The notes below the pieces were generated by a model, which did no database searches, was not told where the DNA came from, and was given only the letters and a program-made list of their open reading frames with translations. From positions 1,009,501 to 1,073,500 of the forward strand of contig JBBPUQ010000010.1 of the NCBI GenBank assembly GCA_038501195.1: a DNA stretch of 64,000 nucleotides. The letters are read 5' to 3'. Made by a program: the position numbers and the translations under genes. The stretch is from Nemania diffusa. Lineage: Eukaryota; Ascomycota; Sordariomycetes; Xylariales; Xylariaceae. Below, in pieces: positions 32,915 through 45,713 of this stretch (its first letter is position 1; each line of letters starts with the position of its first letter).

Positions 32915-34256
32915 TTTCTCCACGAACGTATCACTTCTGCTAGAAGGTGATAAAGTGGCCAGATCCTATAGGGTAGTTATACCTATAGATCTAGCTAAAT
33001 ATATAGGACCTTCAGTCCCCCTTACGGAACTAGAGGGTTAGGAATCAATGAATAGTTCTATTGAACTCTATACTATACCCTCCTGCACCCTTCTTCCTAG
33101 CTGCTACAGGTCTTCCATTCACTCTGTGACCTAATCCCCTAGCATTTGCCCATGTCTGTCTCTGGCGTAGTATGCCTCGATCTTAATTTAGAGGGCCTTA
33201 GATCATGCTAGTAATTTGAGTGATGCAAATAGGTCTGTCTGTACCAGTCCCGTGCACTTAACAATAAAGTATGCCAAGCCACGAAATTTTTGTACTGTCA
33301 GCCTCTATAAAGAGCTATACTTAGCAAGATTCCACCCAGAAAATTATGGAAGCTCATAAGCAGGCATTCAATGCAGCAAACAGAACTTGACTACGCGCTC
33401 TTGTCCGACTATCTATCTAGGTAGGTAGGTAGAGGCTATAGCGCCCTGCCACGGGAAAACGACGCCGTTAATCGATGGTTGAATTAACGGTATATAAGGG
33501 TTCTACGCGACACGCCTACTGTGCTAGACGAGAATAAATAAAAATTAACAATGTCAATCGCTTTAATTTCTGAATTGTACTATTCATATCCCATCGCAAA
33601 CATGAAAAATTTAAAGGAGTGTAGTAGTTTTGCGACCAACTCCAGATAGCATACTTTGCAGTACCTGCTCTAGACATTGTTATATAGTAGCCCTCAAGCC
33701 TCCATTGATATATTTAAACTAGAGACATCTATTTCTTGTCACTAACTACGCCGTCGCCGGAATCGTAGCTAGGAACAATACCCGAGACTAATAAGAATAT
33801 GAGCCTAGCAGTCCAAGATTAGAAATCGAGTATTTCGTCACTAGCATTCACCGCGACGACGCAAGTATACCTAAGGATGGGCAAGTTGACAAATAGGTCG
33901 TAGGGGCCACACAGAGGCAATCTGAATGGCTGAATCTAGCGAGTTTATAATTTATAGAGAAGAGTAAGCTGCTAATGGCTTACTCATTCCGCGCACCAAT
34001 CAGTAACACAGATAATTCTCAATATACATCTTATTTATGTCCAAGAGTTCCTCGTTATTTATAATCGAATTGACGAAATAGCGGCATTAAGCCACCCCCT
34101 AACTCCATCTCATATTCTATTGCCTACTGAGAGTGTGTGCCCCTTTAGGCTATTGTCGCGCTGTTGATCGCAAACCATCCAAGCCCCAGTCCCCGATTAA
34201 TATCCAGTACCGCCCCTTCAAATTGACTTTGAGGCGTTTAACGTCAAGCTACCTTC
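32915..34256. other. Intergenic between convergent CAND1 and LPMO genes
   Basis: Contains the dispersed repeat copy at 33446-33513, directly preceded by a GGTAGGTAGG run (about 33419-33433). The rest is AT-rich; nothing genic is supported. An open frame over 32607-33041 overlaps the CAND1 end out of frame and is not real. Confidence 0.4.
33446..33513. repeat. Short dispersed repeat, copy 2 (about 68 bp)
   Basis: Shares ACGGGAAAAC-GACGCCGTTAATC, TATATAAGGG-like and TTCTACGCGACAC blocks with 5157-5227, in the same orientation. The middle contains its own small inverted repeat (CGTTAATC...GAATTAACG). The left end is worn (CTGCCACGGG against GTGTCACGGG). Confidence 0.6.
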
Positions 34257-35608
34257 CTAGCGCCACGTGGTGGCGACACTAAGGGTAGACGAGCAAACGC
34301 CGGCAGCAACGCTGTATGAGCGGTTCGGGTCGCTCTCCCACGTCACGGCGCCCGATGCGGCCACGTTGACGAACTTGTACTCGAAGGACTTGCCGGGCGC
34401 CATGTTCAGGGTGTATGTCCACAGGTGGTTGGAGCTCGTGTACTGCGAGGCCGACATGGCCGGTGCAGAGTTTACGTCCCAGTTACCCAGCTCGGGGATC
34501 GAGCCCACGACCTTGATTGTCTGGCCGCTGTAAGAGTCAAAATATTAGCAATTGCCCAGGCTAGTCACTAGCAGTGAAAGGAATTCGCGCAATACGTACT
34601 AGACAGTCGTGACGACCTCGTTAAACGTCACCGCCACAGTGCTGAGAGCGCAAGACGAGCTCGTGCCGGTCGCCGCTGTCGTCGTGCTCGTCTTGGTGAC
34701 GGTGGAGAGGGTAGTCGTCGGCGCTGTGGTTGTGGTCGAACCACTTCCGCTGCCGCCGCCGGGGCCATTGACGACGATGTCGGCGCAGCTGAGGTAGATC
34801 TGGCCGGTCTGGAACGAGTTCCACTTGAAGCTCAGCAGGGTGTGGTTGCTCGAGAAGTCGGATGGGATGCGGACTTTCTTGGTGACGGTGTAGCCGCCCG
34901 AGATGGTGGTGAAGCAGGAGCCGAGGGCGGCGTTGTCGACGCCCTGGCAGCCGCGGCGGTCGTTGGCATTGAAGGCGTTGCAGGTGTGCCAGTCGTTGCG
35001 CCAGCAGGCCTGGCCGGCCGTGCAGTCGGGGCTGAAGCCGCAGGTCTGGCCCGTGACGTCGCCGCAGGGGAGCAGGCCGGCGTCGAAGCAGTCCTCGGCG
35101 GCCTGCTTCTCGGCGTCGGTGGGCAGGTACGTCGGGTCCAGGAACTTGTCGACGATGGACTGGTCGCGGCACAGGCGGTACGTGAACATGCCGCCGTGGT
35201 CGCCGTTGTGGTCCACGCACCACTGCACGTCGATCGTGTCGCCCGCGTTGTACGTCGCCACCGTGCCCACGCCCCAGCCGTACTGCGTCGACGGCTGGTT
35301 GTAGTCGACGCTCACGCGCGCGTTGTAGCCGCACGGCCCGCTGCGGCCGACGGGCGCCACGTCGAGGTCCGGCCACGAGCTCACGGGCTCGAGGATGCTG
35401 CACTCTGGGCAGGTGTCCTTACCAGCCTGCGCAGATGATCATGCATGTTAGCCGTGGACAGATAGATGACGGGCTGCACGATGAGATGGGTGGTGGCAGG
35501 GCTTACTTCGCTTCCGAGACGGGTTCGGCTCTTGGGGATGGTGAGATACCCGTGGCCTAGGACCGTGGGGACGAGGCCCGCGGCCATCAAGAAGGCTTCT
35601 GTTCTCAT
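34257..35608 (-). CDS. AA13 starch-active lytic polysaccharide monooxygenase with CBM20
   Basis: Exons (minus): 35608-35507, 35426-34600 and 34527-34257 (introns 80 and 72 bp); 399 aa. An 18-residue signal peptide ends before His19, the mature N-terminal His that forms the copper histidine brace ([14 protein letters not shown]). The second copper His is probably His111 in [10 protein letters not shown]. Many cysteines follow, with [13 protein letters not shown] and [19 protein letters not shown] typical of AA13. A Gly/Ser/Thr linker (about 262-300) joins a C-terminal CBM20 starch-binding domain ([17 protein letters not shown]...W), whose start is rebuilt across the second splice. AA13 enzymes cleave starch oxidatively with Cu and O2/H2O2. 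Secreted. The sequence is very GC-rich, so antisense open frames are long but spurious. Confidence 0.95.
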
Positions 35609-37539
35609 TGTCGGGTTGGTTGCCAAGTAAGATCTTGAAAGCTTGGTTTGTCTGGGCGGCGGGAAGGGAACGTCCGTGAGAGACTAAAGAAGGGATCCTG
35701 AAGTCTGACTGGTGTTGAAACTTCCTGTCTGACAAAGGGCGGTTGGAAAGATCTCATTAATATACCCAGGGCCCATCCTCCTCTTCGCCTCCCATGACGA
35801 CGCTCTGATCCTCGTCTCCAAGGATGGTATTCTCCCCTCCCGCAAATTCCCCAGATTACGTTGACAGCACATGTCGTTGTCGCCCACAGTCACTTAAGAA
35901 GGCCCGAAGAAGTGGTGCCGAATAAAGCCGCGAACCCAATATAATCGAGGCGCCGATACGTCGAATCCCCAGAGTCGTATATAGTAGACTTCTGCCACTA
36001 TCTCAGCCAAGACCGTAGGCGTCTGGGCAAAGAGGATGCTCCGAAATGTCCCCTGGCCAGCTCACAGCCGATCTCGTCGACAGCGCGCCCAGCTCCCCCA
36101 GCTCCGTTGCTTGGCTCCGGGCGTTCGTCGGCCAGCCCATAAGCGACAGGCGGCACGGGGTTACCCCAAAACGGCATCTTGCCCCCAGGTTATAGGGTTG
36201 GCTGGCACGTGTTGTATACGATGATGCCGCCGAGTCGAAGTCTTGGCTGCGGAGCAGCTGCACCACCCTCTCCAATATTCACACGACATCGTGGGATCTC
36301 GCGAGGCGAAACCAGCAATGCAGTCGTCAACTAGAAAAAGTACCGTCGTATTTTGATGCAATGCAGGGCTTTGATTTTACCCGTAGATGCACTCACTTCC
36401 GTGACGGATTTTGGCCTGACGAGAATGGAACTGATTGACCACACAAAGTTCCATATAATTCACGAGCCATGTGTGTGCAAAATCTTTCCCAGGATACCTG
36501 ATTTAGCAGCTGAGCGTAGTTGCTTAGCTTAGTTGTCTAGTTATGCTTGTAAGATAACTCTCATCTAGTCGTCTTAATAGAAATATTATAATGCGTCTAA
36601 CGTCAAGAAAGAGCGACTATATCTCTGGGCGTCCTTAAACATATAAAGCGTCCCTAGCGGTCAACCTGTTCTGGCCATAGCCCATTTGCGGAGACCCCCG
36701 CGGAAGAGCCTCAAATCAGACTAGTGTATTAGTCCGAGGGCGGAGACGATGGACCTGGGTTAGGTTGGGGGGATCTGGGGTATAGTCTAGTGTATGCCGG
36801 GAAATATATGCCCGAGAAACGGCCGTAGTTTAGCACGAGATCGTAACCCTCCTTGACGGCGTCTGGGAACCCGAGTTTAGGATTGTAGGATTCGGAAGTT
36901 GCATGTTGCCATGTTAGATATTGGAGGCTGTTGAATGGTTGTCAAACTACCCACGCATCAACCACACCTCAAAACTCTGTTTGCCTACAACCCAAATCCT
37001 ATCTCTCAGCTGTAAATCGCATCCACCTTGTTACAGAATTTCGGCGTTTTGGTCGGTATGAATTGTATTATCGAGGCAACCAAATGCAAAGATTCTCGGA
37101 GGATGGTGGTTTCTAAAGGAGACGAAAGAGGCAATACGACAATAGATCTACAAACAATACATCTAGTGCCACTGGTCAGATGGCATAAAAAATGTCAAGC
37201 ACTGAGTGGCAGAGAGAAATTGTTGATTGAGCTTAGTCTAGCATATCTACGATGAGTTCTTTTAATTGTTCCTGGCAGTTCATCTGGGGGCTGCCTGAGT
37301 TAGCTAGCCAGGCAGGTGCTCGAGACTAAATTCCACCTATTGTTTGTTTCTAGAATATTTGAAGTCAGAAAACCTTTAGAAGTGATATTGTGGCAGTGGG
37401 AGTAAATCTCCACTGAAAAGTAAGGGGGTTTTATTAATTAGGCTTGAATTTTTCTATTTATTTTAAAAAAAACTGCTAGACTTGGTTAGAAAAGCAGGTT
37501 TTTTACATTTAATTTTACTTATTGCTTTGATTTACTAGT
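35609..37539. other. Intergenic between LPMO gene and LTR element
   Basis: Holds the LPMO promoter (about 35609-36000). No gene or relic recognised elsewhere. The last 150 bp before the element become strongly AT-rich with poly-A and poly-T runs, as if RIP had spread slightly past the left boundary. The left target-site copy CTAGT is at 37535-37539. Confidence 0.45.
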
Positions 37540-37933
37540 TATTATGTACAAAAGTACAATCGAGCTTAGTAAATAGAATTAAACCAGTATAACTAAAACA
37601 ATTTTAAAAAGTATATTAAAATAAAACTTATTAAATATTTTAGTTATTTTAACTTTTTAATTTTTAAGTTTTATATATATATATATATTTTTAATAAATA
37701 TTAAAATTAAGTTTAATGTTTTGTTTTTAAGCTTTAATTTTATAATTACTTTTGTTTGTTTATAATAGTAAATATTTGCAATAAATAGTAATTTTAATAA
37801 ATAATATTATAAATAATAAAAAAGTTTTTATAAAAACTTTTTTTTAAGTTTTTTTATTAAATAAGTTTATTTAAGTAAATTTTATAATTTAATTTTTTAA
37901 GTTTGTTTTATTAAACTTATTTATATTGTTATA
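37540..37933. repeat. Left LTR, heavily RIP-mutated
   Basis: 394 bp, gap-free against the solo LTR. Nearly all C/G positions have become T/A, except some in the outer 60 bp (GTACAAAAGTACAATCGAGC still keeps C and G). The inner end reads TTATATTGTTATA in place of TTATACCGTCACA. Confidence 0.95.
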
Positions 37934-38353
37934 TATTTTTTAGTTAAATTATTTTAAACTATTTAGCTATTTTTTTTTTATATATTAACAAAAAAAATAA
38001 ATAATAATTTTTTTAATTTTATATTTTAAAATTTTTACAAAAATATATTTTAAACAATTTTAATAACTTTATATATTTTAAATAGTTAATTTTTATAAAA
38101 AAAAAACTAAAAATATATTTTTTTTAATATACTGTTATATTAATATATTTTTTATGTTTTAATTATAAAACTATTAAATAATAAAATTATATTTATATAT
38201 ATTTATTAATTGTAATTTTATTGTTTAATTAAATATATAATATATTTAATAATTTTAAATTAATAATTGCAAAAAAAGTACGCTTTTTTTTTGTATACAA
38301 AATAAGTTTGTTTTTAATATTTTAATACTTTTAATATAAATTAATCGCTTTAT

Positions 38354-38390
<37 letters not shown>

Positions 38391-38802
38391 TTTTTTTAAA
38401 TTTATAAATATATTTTTAAAATCGTTTAATTATTATATATTTAATTAACTAATAAAATAGCTAATTTTTTTTTTTTTTTTTTTTTTTTTTATTTTTATTT
38501 ATTTATAAATTATAATTTTTAAGCTTTTTTTTTGTATAAATAAATTTAAAATTAATTTATAGTTATAAATACTATTATTATTATTAATATATATTTTATA
38601 AAACTTTTTAATTAGTTATAAAAGTTTTTATATTAATTAAAGCTTTAAACAATATTATTTTGTTATAATATTTTAATATAATAAATAATTTTTTAGTTTT
38701 ATATTATAAAATATTAATTATATATTAATATTTTTAAAAAGTAGTTTTATTTTTTTTTACTGCTGTTTTTAGCTTGTTTTTAAAAAAATTTTTTTTTAGT
38801 TT

Positions 38803-38834
<32 letters not shown>

Positions 38835-41800
38835 TATACTTAAACGCTTTTTTTTTTTTTTGCTTTTAGTTTTAACTAATAGTTATTAAAATTTTTTGTA
38901 CTACTGTTACAAATATTATTATTTGTTTTATTATTTATACTTTTTATATTTTTGCTATTGTTATTAATAATAATAACAATAATAACTTTTTTGCTTTTTT
39001 TTTTTTAGTTTAATGTTTTAAGTTTTATAATTTATTAAATACTTATTTATATTTATATTTTAATAAATATTATTGTTTATATTTTATTTAAAAAAAAAAA
39101 TATATAATTTTTTATTACTGCTATATAAATATTATTTTTATTAAATATAAAAATAATATATATTTTAATACAACTAGCTATAGCTAATATTATTACAAGT
39201 ATTTTTTAAAACATATATATATATTTATATAAGTTTTTTTTATATTTTTTATATATATTTAAAATATTATATTAATAAATATAAATATAGTTTAAATTAT
39301 ATAATATTATTTATTTATTATTTAATAATAGCTATTTAATTTAAAACTTTTTAAACTATAAGTTTTATTTTAATATTTTTTAAAATTATTATAGCAATTT
39401 TTAATTAATAGTTTTTATATAAAAACTTTTTTGTTTTTGCAATATTTTTTAAATTGTTTTTAAAATAAACAAAAAAAAGTTTATTATTGCTGCTTTTTTA
39501 TTATTTATATTTATATTTGCTTTTTATACTTTTAGCTAAGTTATTTATATATTTAAACTTTTATTTACTTTTTATATTTTAATTATTTTTTTTAGCTGTT
39601 TTATTTTTTTTTTTTTTAATATTACTAATATTTTTACTATTAATAACTTTTTTATTTATATAATTAATATTATTAATATTTTATTATATAATTATATTAT
39701 ATATTTTTATATTTTTTTTTTTTTATATTTTATATATTTTTTTTAAAACTTTTAATAAATAAAAATTAATATTTTTAATATTTAATAAACTTAAAAAATA
39801 AAATAATAAAAATAATAAATAAAAATTAATATAACTTATTTTAATTTTGTTTTTTTTTTTTACTTTTAATTATTTTAATTGTTATAAATTAATAAATAAC
39901 TAAAAAGTTTTTTTTATTTATTTTTTAAGTTTATATTATAAATATAACTTATATTTTTAAAATTAATAAAAATTTAAAAATATTTAAATTAAACTTATAA
40001 CAAATTTTTAATTAATTTATTAATAAATATTTAACTAATAAAAAAATATACTATTTTAAAGCTTTTTTTAAAATGTTTTTAATATAGCTATATATTTTAT
40101 ATGTTTATATATTTAAACTTAATATTTATTTTTTTGTTTTTATTTATTATTAACTTAATTATTTATATATTGTTTAAATAAATCGTTTATATTTTATTTA
40201 ATTTTAAAATAAAATTATAAAATAGCTTTTTAAAAGCTATTGTTTTTTTTATAATAAATTTAATTATATTTACTTTTATTTTTATAATAAAAATAAATAT
40301 AATGTTTTAATAAATAGTTTTTTATAAAATTATACTTTTAAATAATAATATAATATATTTATATAAAAAACAATAAGTTTTATAGTTATTTATAAATAAA
40401 GTATTTTTTATTATTAAAAAAGCTTAAGTTTTATAATTTTATATTTTATATATAATTTTAAAAAAATATATTATATATAAATATTAAATTATTTAATAAA
40501 TAGCTTTATAATATATAAAGCTAAAATTAATTAAAAATTTTAAAAGTTATATTATTATATATATAATATTTAGTTTTAAAAATATTGTTATATATAAAAT
40601 TAATTTAATTAGTTTTTAATATAATTTAATTTTTACTTTTGTTATATTTTTTAAATATTTTTTAAGCTTTTTTATTAAAAGCAATATTATAAAAATTTAA
40701 CTTTAGTTATTAAATTTATAATATATTATAATTTTATTAATATATTTATTATATATTAATATAATTGTTTTTTAAAAACAGTTTTAAATTATTTTAATTT
40801 TTAAAAATTAAATAATATTACTTTGATTTTTAAATTTATAAACTTTTTTAATATTTAAAATAATTTTTTTTATTTTTTTTTTATAAGTTTTATAATATAA
40901 AACTAAAAAGTTGTTTATATAAAATATAATAAATATTATATGCTTTAAAATATAAAACAAATAAAGTTTTTTTTTTAAAATTACTATTTTATTAGTTTTA
41001 AATATTTTAATAAACTTTTTATACTATAGCAATAAAAAATTTTTTAAACTATATAATGCTTTATTAAATTTATTAATTAAATTGTTTTAATTAAAGTTTT
41101 TTAAAAATAATATATTTATAAAACTTTTATTAGTTTTTAATATATTAAAAAATGCTTTAATTATATTAAACTGTTTAATTTTAAAATTAAAAGCTATTAT
41201 TAATATTATTATAAGCTTAAATATTTTAGCTATAAATGTAGCTATATAAATTAATTAAAATATGTTTTTTTTTTAAAAGTTATTTTTAATAATTAAATAT
41301 ACTTTATATATATTTAAAAACTTATTTTTATTAAATTTATATATAAACATTTATTTTAATAAAAACAGATTATTTTTTATATTTTATATAAAAATAATTT
41401 TAAATATTTTGTTGTTTTTTAGCTATTTGTATTTTTTATAAGCATTAGTTTTAAATAGTTTATTAACTAAATATTTAAAAAAAAAATTTTAATTTTTAAG
41501 TAATAGTTTTAAAAAATTGTTTTTATAAATACAAAGTTTTTAAAATATTATATTTAAATATATAACTTTTTTTTAATTTATTACTGTTATAAATATTATA
41601 TATAATATTTTATATTTTTAGTTTTTTTAATATAAAGTTTTTAGCTAATTAAATATAAAAGTTTTTAAAAAAAATTACTAAAAATTATTTTTTAAAAAAT
41701 ATATTCTGTTTTTTTTATAAAATATAGTTATAAAAATTATATAATTTTTACTATTATTTTTTAGCTTTTTAAATATTATTTTTTAAATATATTTATTTAT

Positions 41801-44800
41801 ATATAAAATTAATAAGTTTATTTTATATATATATTTATATTTTATTTAAAATAGTTTATTTAATATTTTAAATATAATTTAATATTTATATTATTATAAG
41901 TTTTTATTTAATTTGTTTTTAATATTTTATATATTAATTTAAAAAATTTAAAATATTTTATTTTTTAAAAATATTATTATTTTATTTTAAATTATTTTTT
42001 TAAGTTTTATTTTTATACTGTTTTATTGCTTTTTAAATTTAAACATTTATTAAAAAATTAAAAGTTTTTATAACTAAAACATATAGCTTTTATTAAATTT
42101 TTTAGCTAGTTTTATTATAGCTATATTTATTTTTAAGTTTTGCTTTTTTAAATAAATATTAAAAAACTTATTAATAAATTAAATGTTATTATTATAACTA
42201 TTTAAAATATTTTTATTTATTTTTTAATTTATTATTGCTATAAATTTTTATATATTTTAAGTTTTTAAAATTGTAATATTTTTAAACTTGTTTAGTTTAA
42301 TTTTGTTTATTTATATTTTTAAGATTTTAATTTTAAAACATTTTTGTTTTTTGTTATAAAAAATCTTTTTATTAAATTTAATATTTTTTATTAAAATTAC
42401 TTTTTATAAATAAAAAATTTAAATTTTATATAAATTATTTGCTATATATTTTATTAAATATTTAATATATACTTTTAATTTTGTTTTAAAAATTTAATAG
42501 TTATAACTAGCTTTTTTATTTTTATTTAAAAAATAAGCTTTATATTTATATATAAAAATTTAATTTTAATTTAATTTAAAATTAATTTTTAACTTTTTTT
42601 TTATTTTAAATATATATTATTTAAAATATTAATTAAACTATAATTTAAATATTTTATAAAGTATATAAAAATTGTTTTTTTTTAAAAAATTAATATTATA
42701 TAGCTAAATTATTATTTAAACTATTTTTAATTAAAAAAAGCTTAAAAATTTAACTTTTAAAAATATTTTAATTAATTTTTTAATTATTTTTTTGTTTGCT
42801 TTTTTACTGCTTTTTATTAACTTTTTAATATAGTTTAATAAAAATTTTAAGTCGATTTTTTTTTTTTTAACTTAAAGTTTATAATATATAACTTTTTAAA
42901 TAGTAATAACTGCTTTTTTGTTATTACTTTTAAGCTTTGTTATAAAAAGCTTAAATTGTTATATTATTTAATATTTGAACTTTTTTATTTGTTTAAATAT
43001 AAAGTTTTATTTTTTATTTTTAAAAAAATAAAACTAAATTATATTATTAAATTTATTTTTAAATATTAATATTTATTACAATTTATTAAACTTTTTTAAA
43101 TAATTAAACAAATTTTAAAAAATTTTATAAAAAAGTTTTATTAATATTTTTTTAAAAGTTTGTTTTAAAATTTTTTATAAAATATATATTTTTATATAAT
43201 TTTTATATTTAAATTATAAAATTTTATTAATTTTTACATTTTTTATATTATATATTAATATTTTAAACAGTTTAAGTTTTAAATATTTTAATTTTAAATA
43301 TTATAAATATTTAAAGTTTTTTTTTAGTTTTAAAAAATTTTTAAAAAGTTAATATAAAAAAACTTGTTTTATTTATATTAAAATTATTAAAAGTTTTGCT
43401 ATATTTATAAAAATTTTTATTAAAATATATACTATATTTATTATAAAAAATCAATTTAAATAAATAAAAAATAAATTATATTAAAAAAATATTAAGTTAT
43501 AATATTTTAAAAACTTAGTAATTATATTGCTTTTTTTAAGTTTGTTAAATTTTAATATATAATTTAATTTATAATATTATATTTTTATTTTTTAAAAATA
43601 AACTTTAAAAATTAAATTTATATAAAATTTTTTTATAAATATTATTTTAATAAATATTAAATTAACTGATTTTTTTTTTATTTTTTTTTAAAAGTATATT
43701 TTTTATAATTTAAGTTTTTATTTTTAAAATTAAAAATTAAAAAGTACTAATATTTATTACTGCTTTTTTTTTAACAATTTTAAAAAAAAAAATTTTTAAA
43801 AGCAATTTGTTATTTATAAAATAAAAAATATTACAATTGTTTAATAGTATATTATTAAATAAAAAATATAATTTTTAAACTTTAATTATATAAATATTTA
43901 AAATTAAATATAATTTTAAAAAAAATAAATTAATTATTATATATATTATATTATTATTATACTAAGTTTTTTTATTGTTTAACTTTTTTTTTTTAAAAGT
44001 AGTTTTTTTTATTTTTTATTTGCTTTTTTTGATTTTTTTTTAAAAATTGTTTTATTAAATATACTTTTATTACTTTTTGATTTTTTTTATTTTTTTTGCA
44101 AAAAGTATTTTTTTTAATGCTTTTTTTATAAATTTTATAACTATATATTAAAAAAGTTTATATATTTTAAAATATTAAAAATAAATATATTTTATTTAAT
44201 ATTTATAAAAATACTAAAAACTTTTAAACTATTTTTTATATTTTTTTTTTTTAAACTGTTTTTAAATTTTATTGTTTAAAATATAATAAATTTTTAAAAC
44301 ATTTTAAAAAGCTTTTAATTTATTTTTATAAATAAACTTTTTAAAAATTTATTTTAGTTAATTTAATATAAATATTTGCTTTTTATAAAAAAGCTTGTTT
44401 TAAAATAAAATAAAAAGCTGTTTAATAGTTTATTTAAAAATAATATATTTATTTATAGCTTTAAAAAAATTTTTAGCTACAAATATTTTTATTATATTAA
44501 ATATTTAATATATTTTTGTTTTTTTATAAACAATTATTTAATTTTTATATTAATAAATAAAATTTATATATTATAAAATTTAATTTAAAATTATTTAATA
44601 TTTAATTAATAAAATATTTATAATAGCTAATTTTATAAAAGCTAAACTATTTTTTAAATATTTTATTACTAACTTAATATTAAAATTATTTTTATTAAAT
44701 ATTTATATTAATATTATTTTTAAGCGCTTAAAATTAACTAAACTTAAAATTTAATTATATAAATTAATATATTAAATAATATTAGCTATATATTTTAATA

Positions 44801-45319
44801 TTTTATTAAAATAAATTTTAACAAACTTTTTAAACTTTATATTAACTTTAATTATTATTAATTATATTTTTTTAAAAATTAGCTATAAAACATTTTTTTT
44901 AAAGTTATTATTTTTTAAAACATTTTATTTGTTAAAATTTTTTTAATATTAATTAGCTTAATTTTATAAAATAACTAACTTAATACTTTTATTAATAAAA
45001 AACTTTAGTTTAATTTTAATTTTAAATATAAATATAATATTATTTAAATTTATATAATTTTAAATGTTTTATATTATAGCTTAAAATTTAAATTTGTTAT
45101 ATTATTTTAATTAATTATAACTAATTTTTAAAAATATTTTAATATTTTTTTAAATTTTTTTAAAAAATATAATAAAAATAAAAAAAATAATATATTAAAA
45201 ACAAATAGTAATTTATAAAATAATATAAAAAAAAAATAAAATAAAAACTTTTATAACAATAAAAGTTAAAATTATTTATTAAAAAAACATTAATTTAATA
45301 AATAAACTAAACTTATAAT

Positions 45320-45713
45320 TATTATATATAAAAATATAATTAAATTTAATAAATAAAATTAAACTAATATAACTAAAACAATTTTAAAAAATATATTAAA
45401 ATAAAACTTATTAAATATTTTAATTATTTTAGCTTTTTAATTTTTAAGTTTTATATATATATATATACTTTTAATAAATATTAAAATTAAGCTTAGTGTT
45501 TTATTTTTAAGCTTTAATTTTATAATTACTTTTGCTTGTTTATAATAGTAAGCGCTTGTAATAAGTAGTAATTTTAACAAATAATGTTGTAAGCAGTAGA
45601 AAAGCTTTTACAAAAGCTTTTTTTTAGGCTTTTTTATTAAGTAAGCTTACTTAGGTAGATTTTATGATCCGACCCTTTGGGCTTGCCCCACTAGACCCAT
45701 TTATACCGTTACA
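45320..45713. repeat. Right LTR, RIP-mutated in its inner half and spared at its outer end
   Basis: 394 bp, gap-free against the other two copies. The inner part is almost pure A+T. From about 45540 outward C and G reappear, and the last 50 bp (CCGACCCTTTGGGCTTGCCC) are nearly identical to the solo LTR. Ends ACCGTTACA, followed by the CCAGT target-site copy. Confidence 0.95.

Larger units (their letters stand above)
37540..45713. mobile_element. RIP-destroyed LTR retrotransposon (8174 bp)
   Basis: Bounded by two 394-bp LTRs (37540-37933 and 45320-45713) and by near-identical 5-bp flanks, CTAGT (37535-37539) and CCAGT (45714-45718). The single difference is C-to-T at a CpA site. The internal 7.4 kb is about 90% A+T with poly-T and poly-A runs and no open frame of any length. 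LTR termini are TATTAT..TATA in place of TGTCAC..CACA, exactly as expected from C-to-T on both strands. Gag, protease, RT, RNase H and integrase cannot be read, so superfamily (Gypsy or Copia), strand and primer binding site are undetermined. The solo LTR at 14598-14991 belongs to the same family. Confidence 0.95.

Noticed and set aside
34621..35438. Long antisense and shifted open frames over the LPMO gene
   Set aside because: They are Arg/Ala/Gly-rich shadows caused by very high GC third positions. The AA13 frame has the recognised motifs and valid splices.
38357..38490. Poly-T runs as terminators or origin elements
   Set aside because: Such runs are widespread across the RIP-mutated element and arise from C-to-T in pyrimidine tracts.
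37934..45319. AT-rich 7.4 kb block as a centromere core, mitochondrial DNA insertion or replication origin
   Set aside because: Precise 394-bp LTRs and a target duplication bound it, and the changes against the solo LTR are C-to-T/G-to-A. A mutated retroelement explains it without extra hypotheses.
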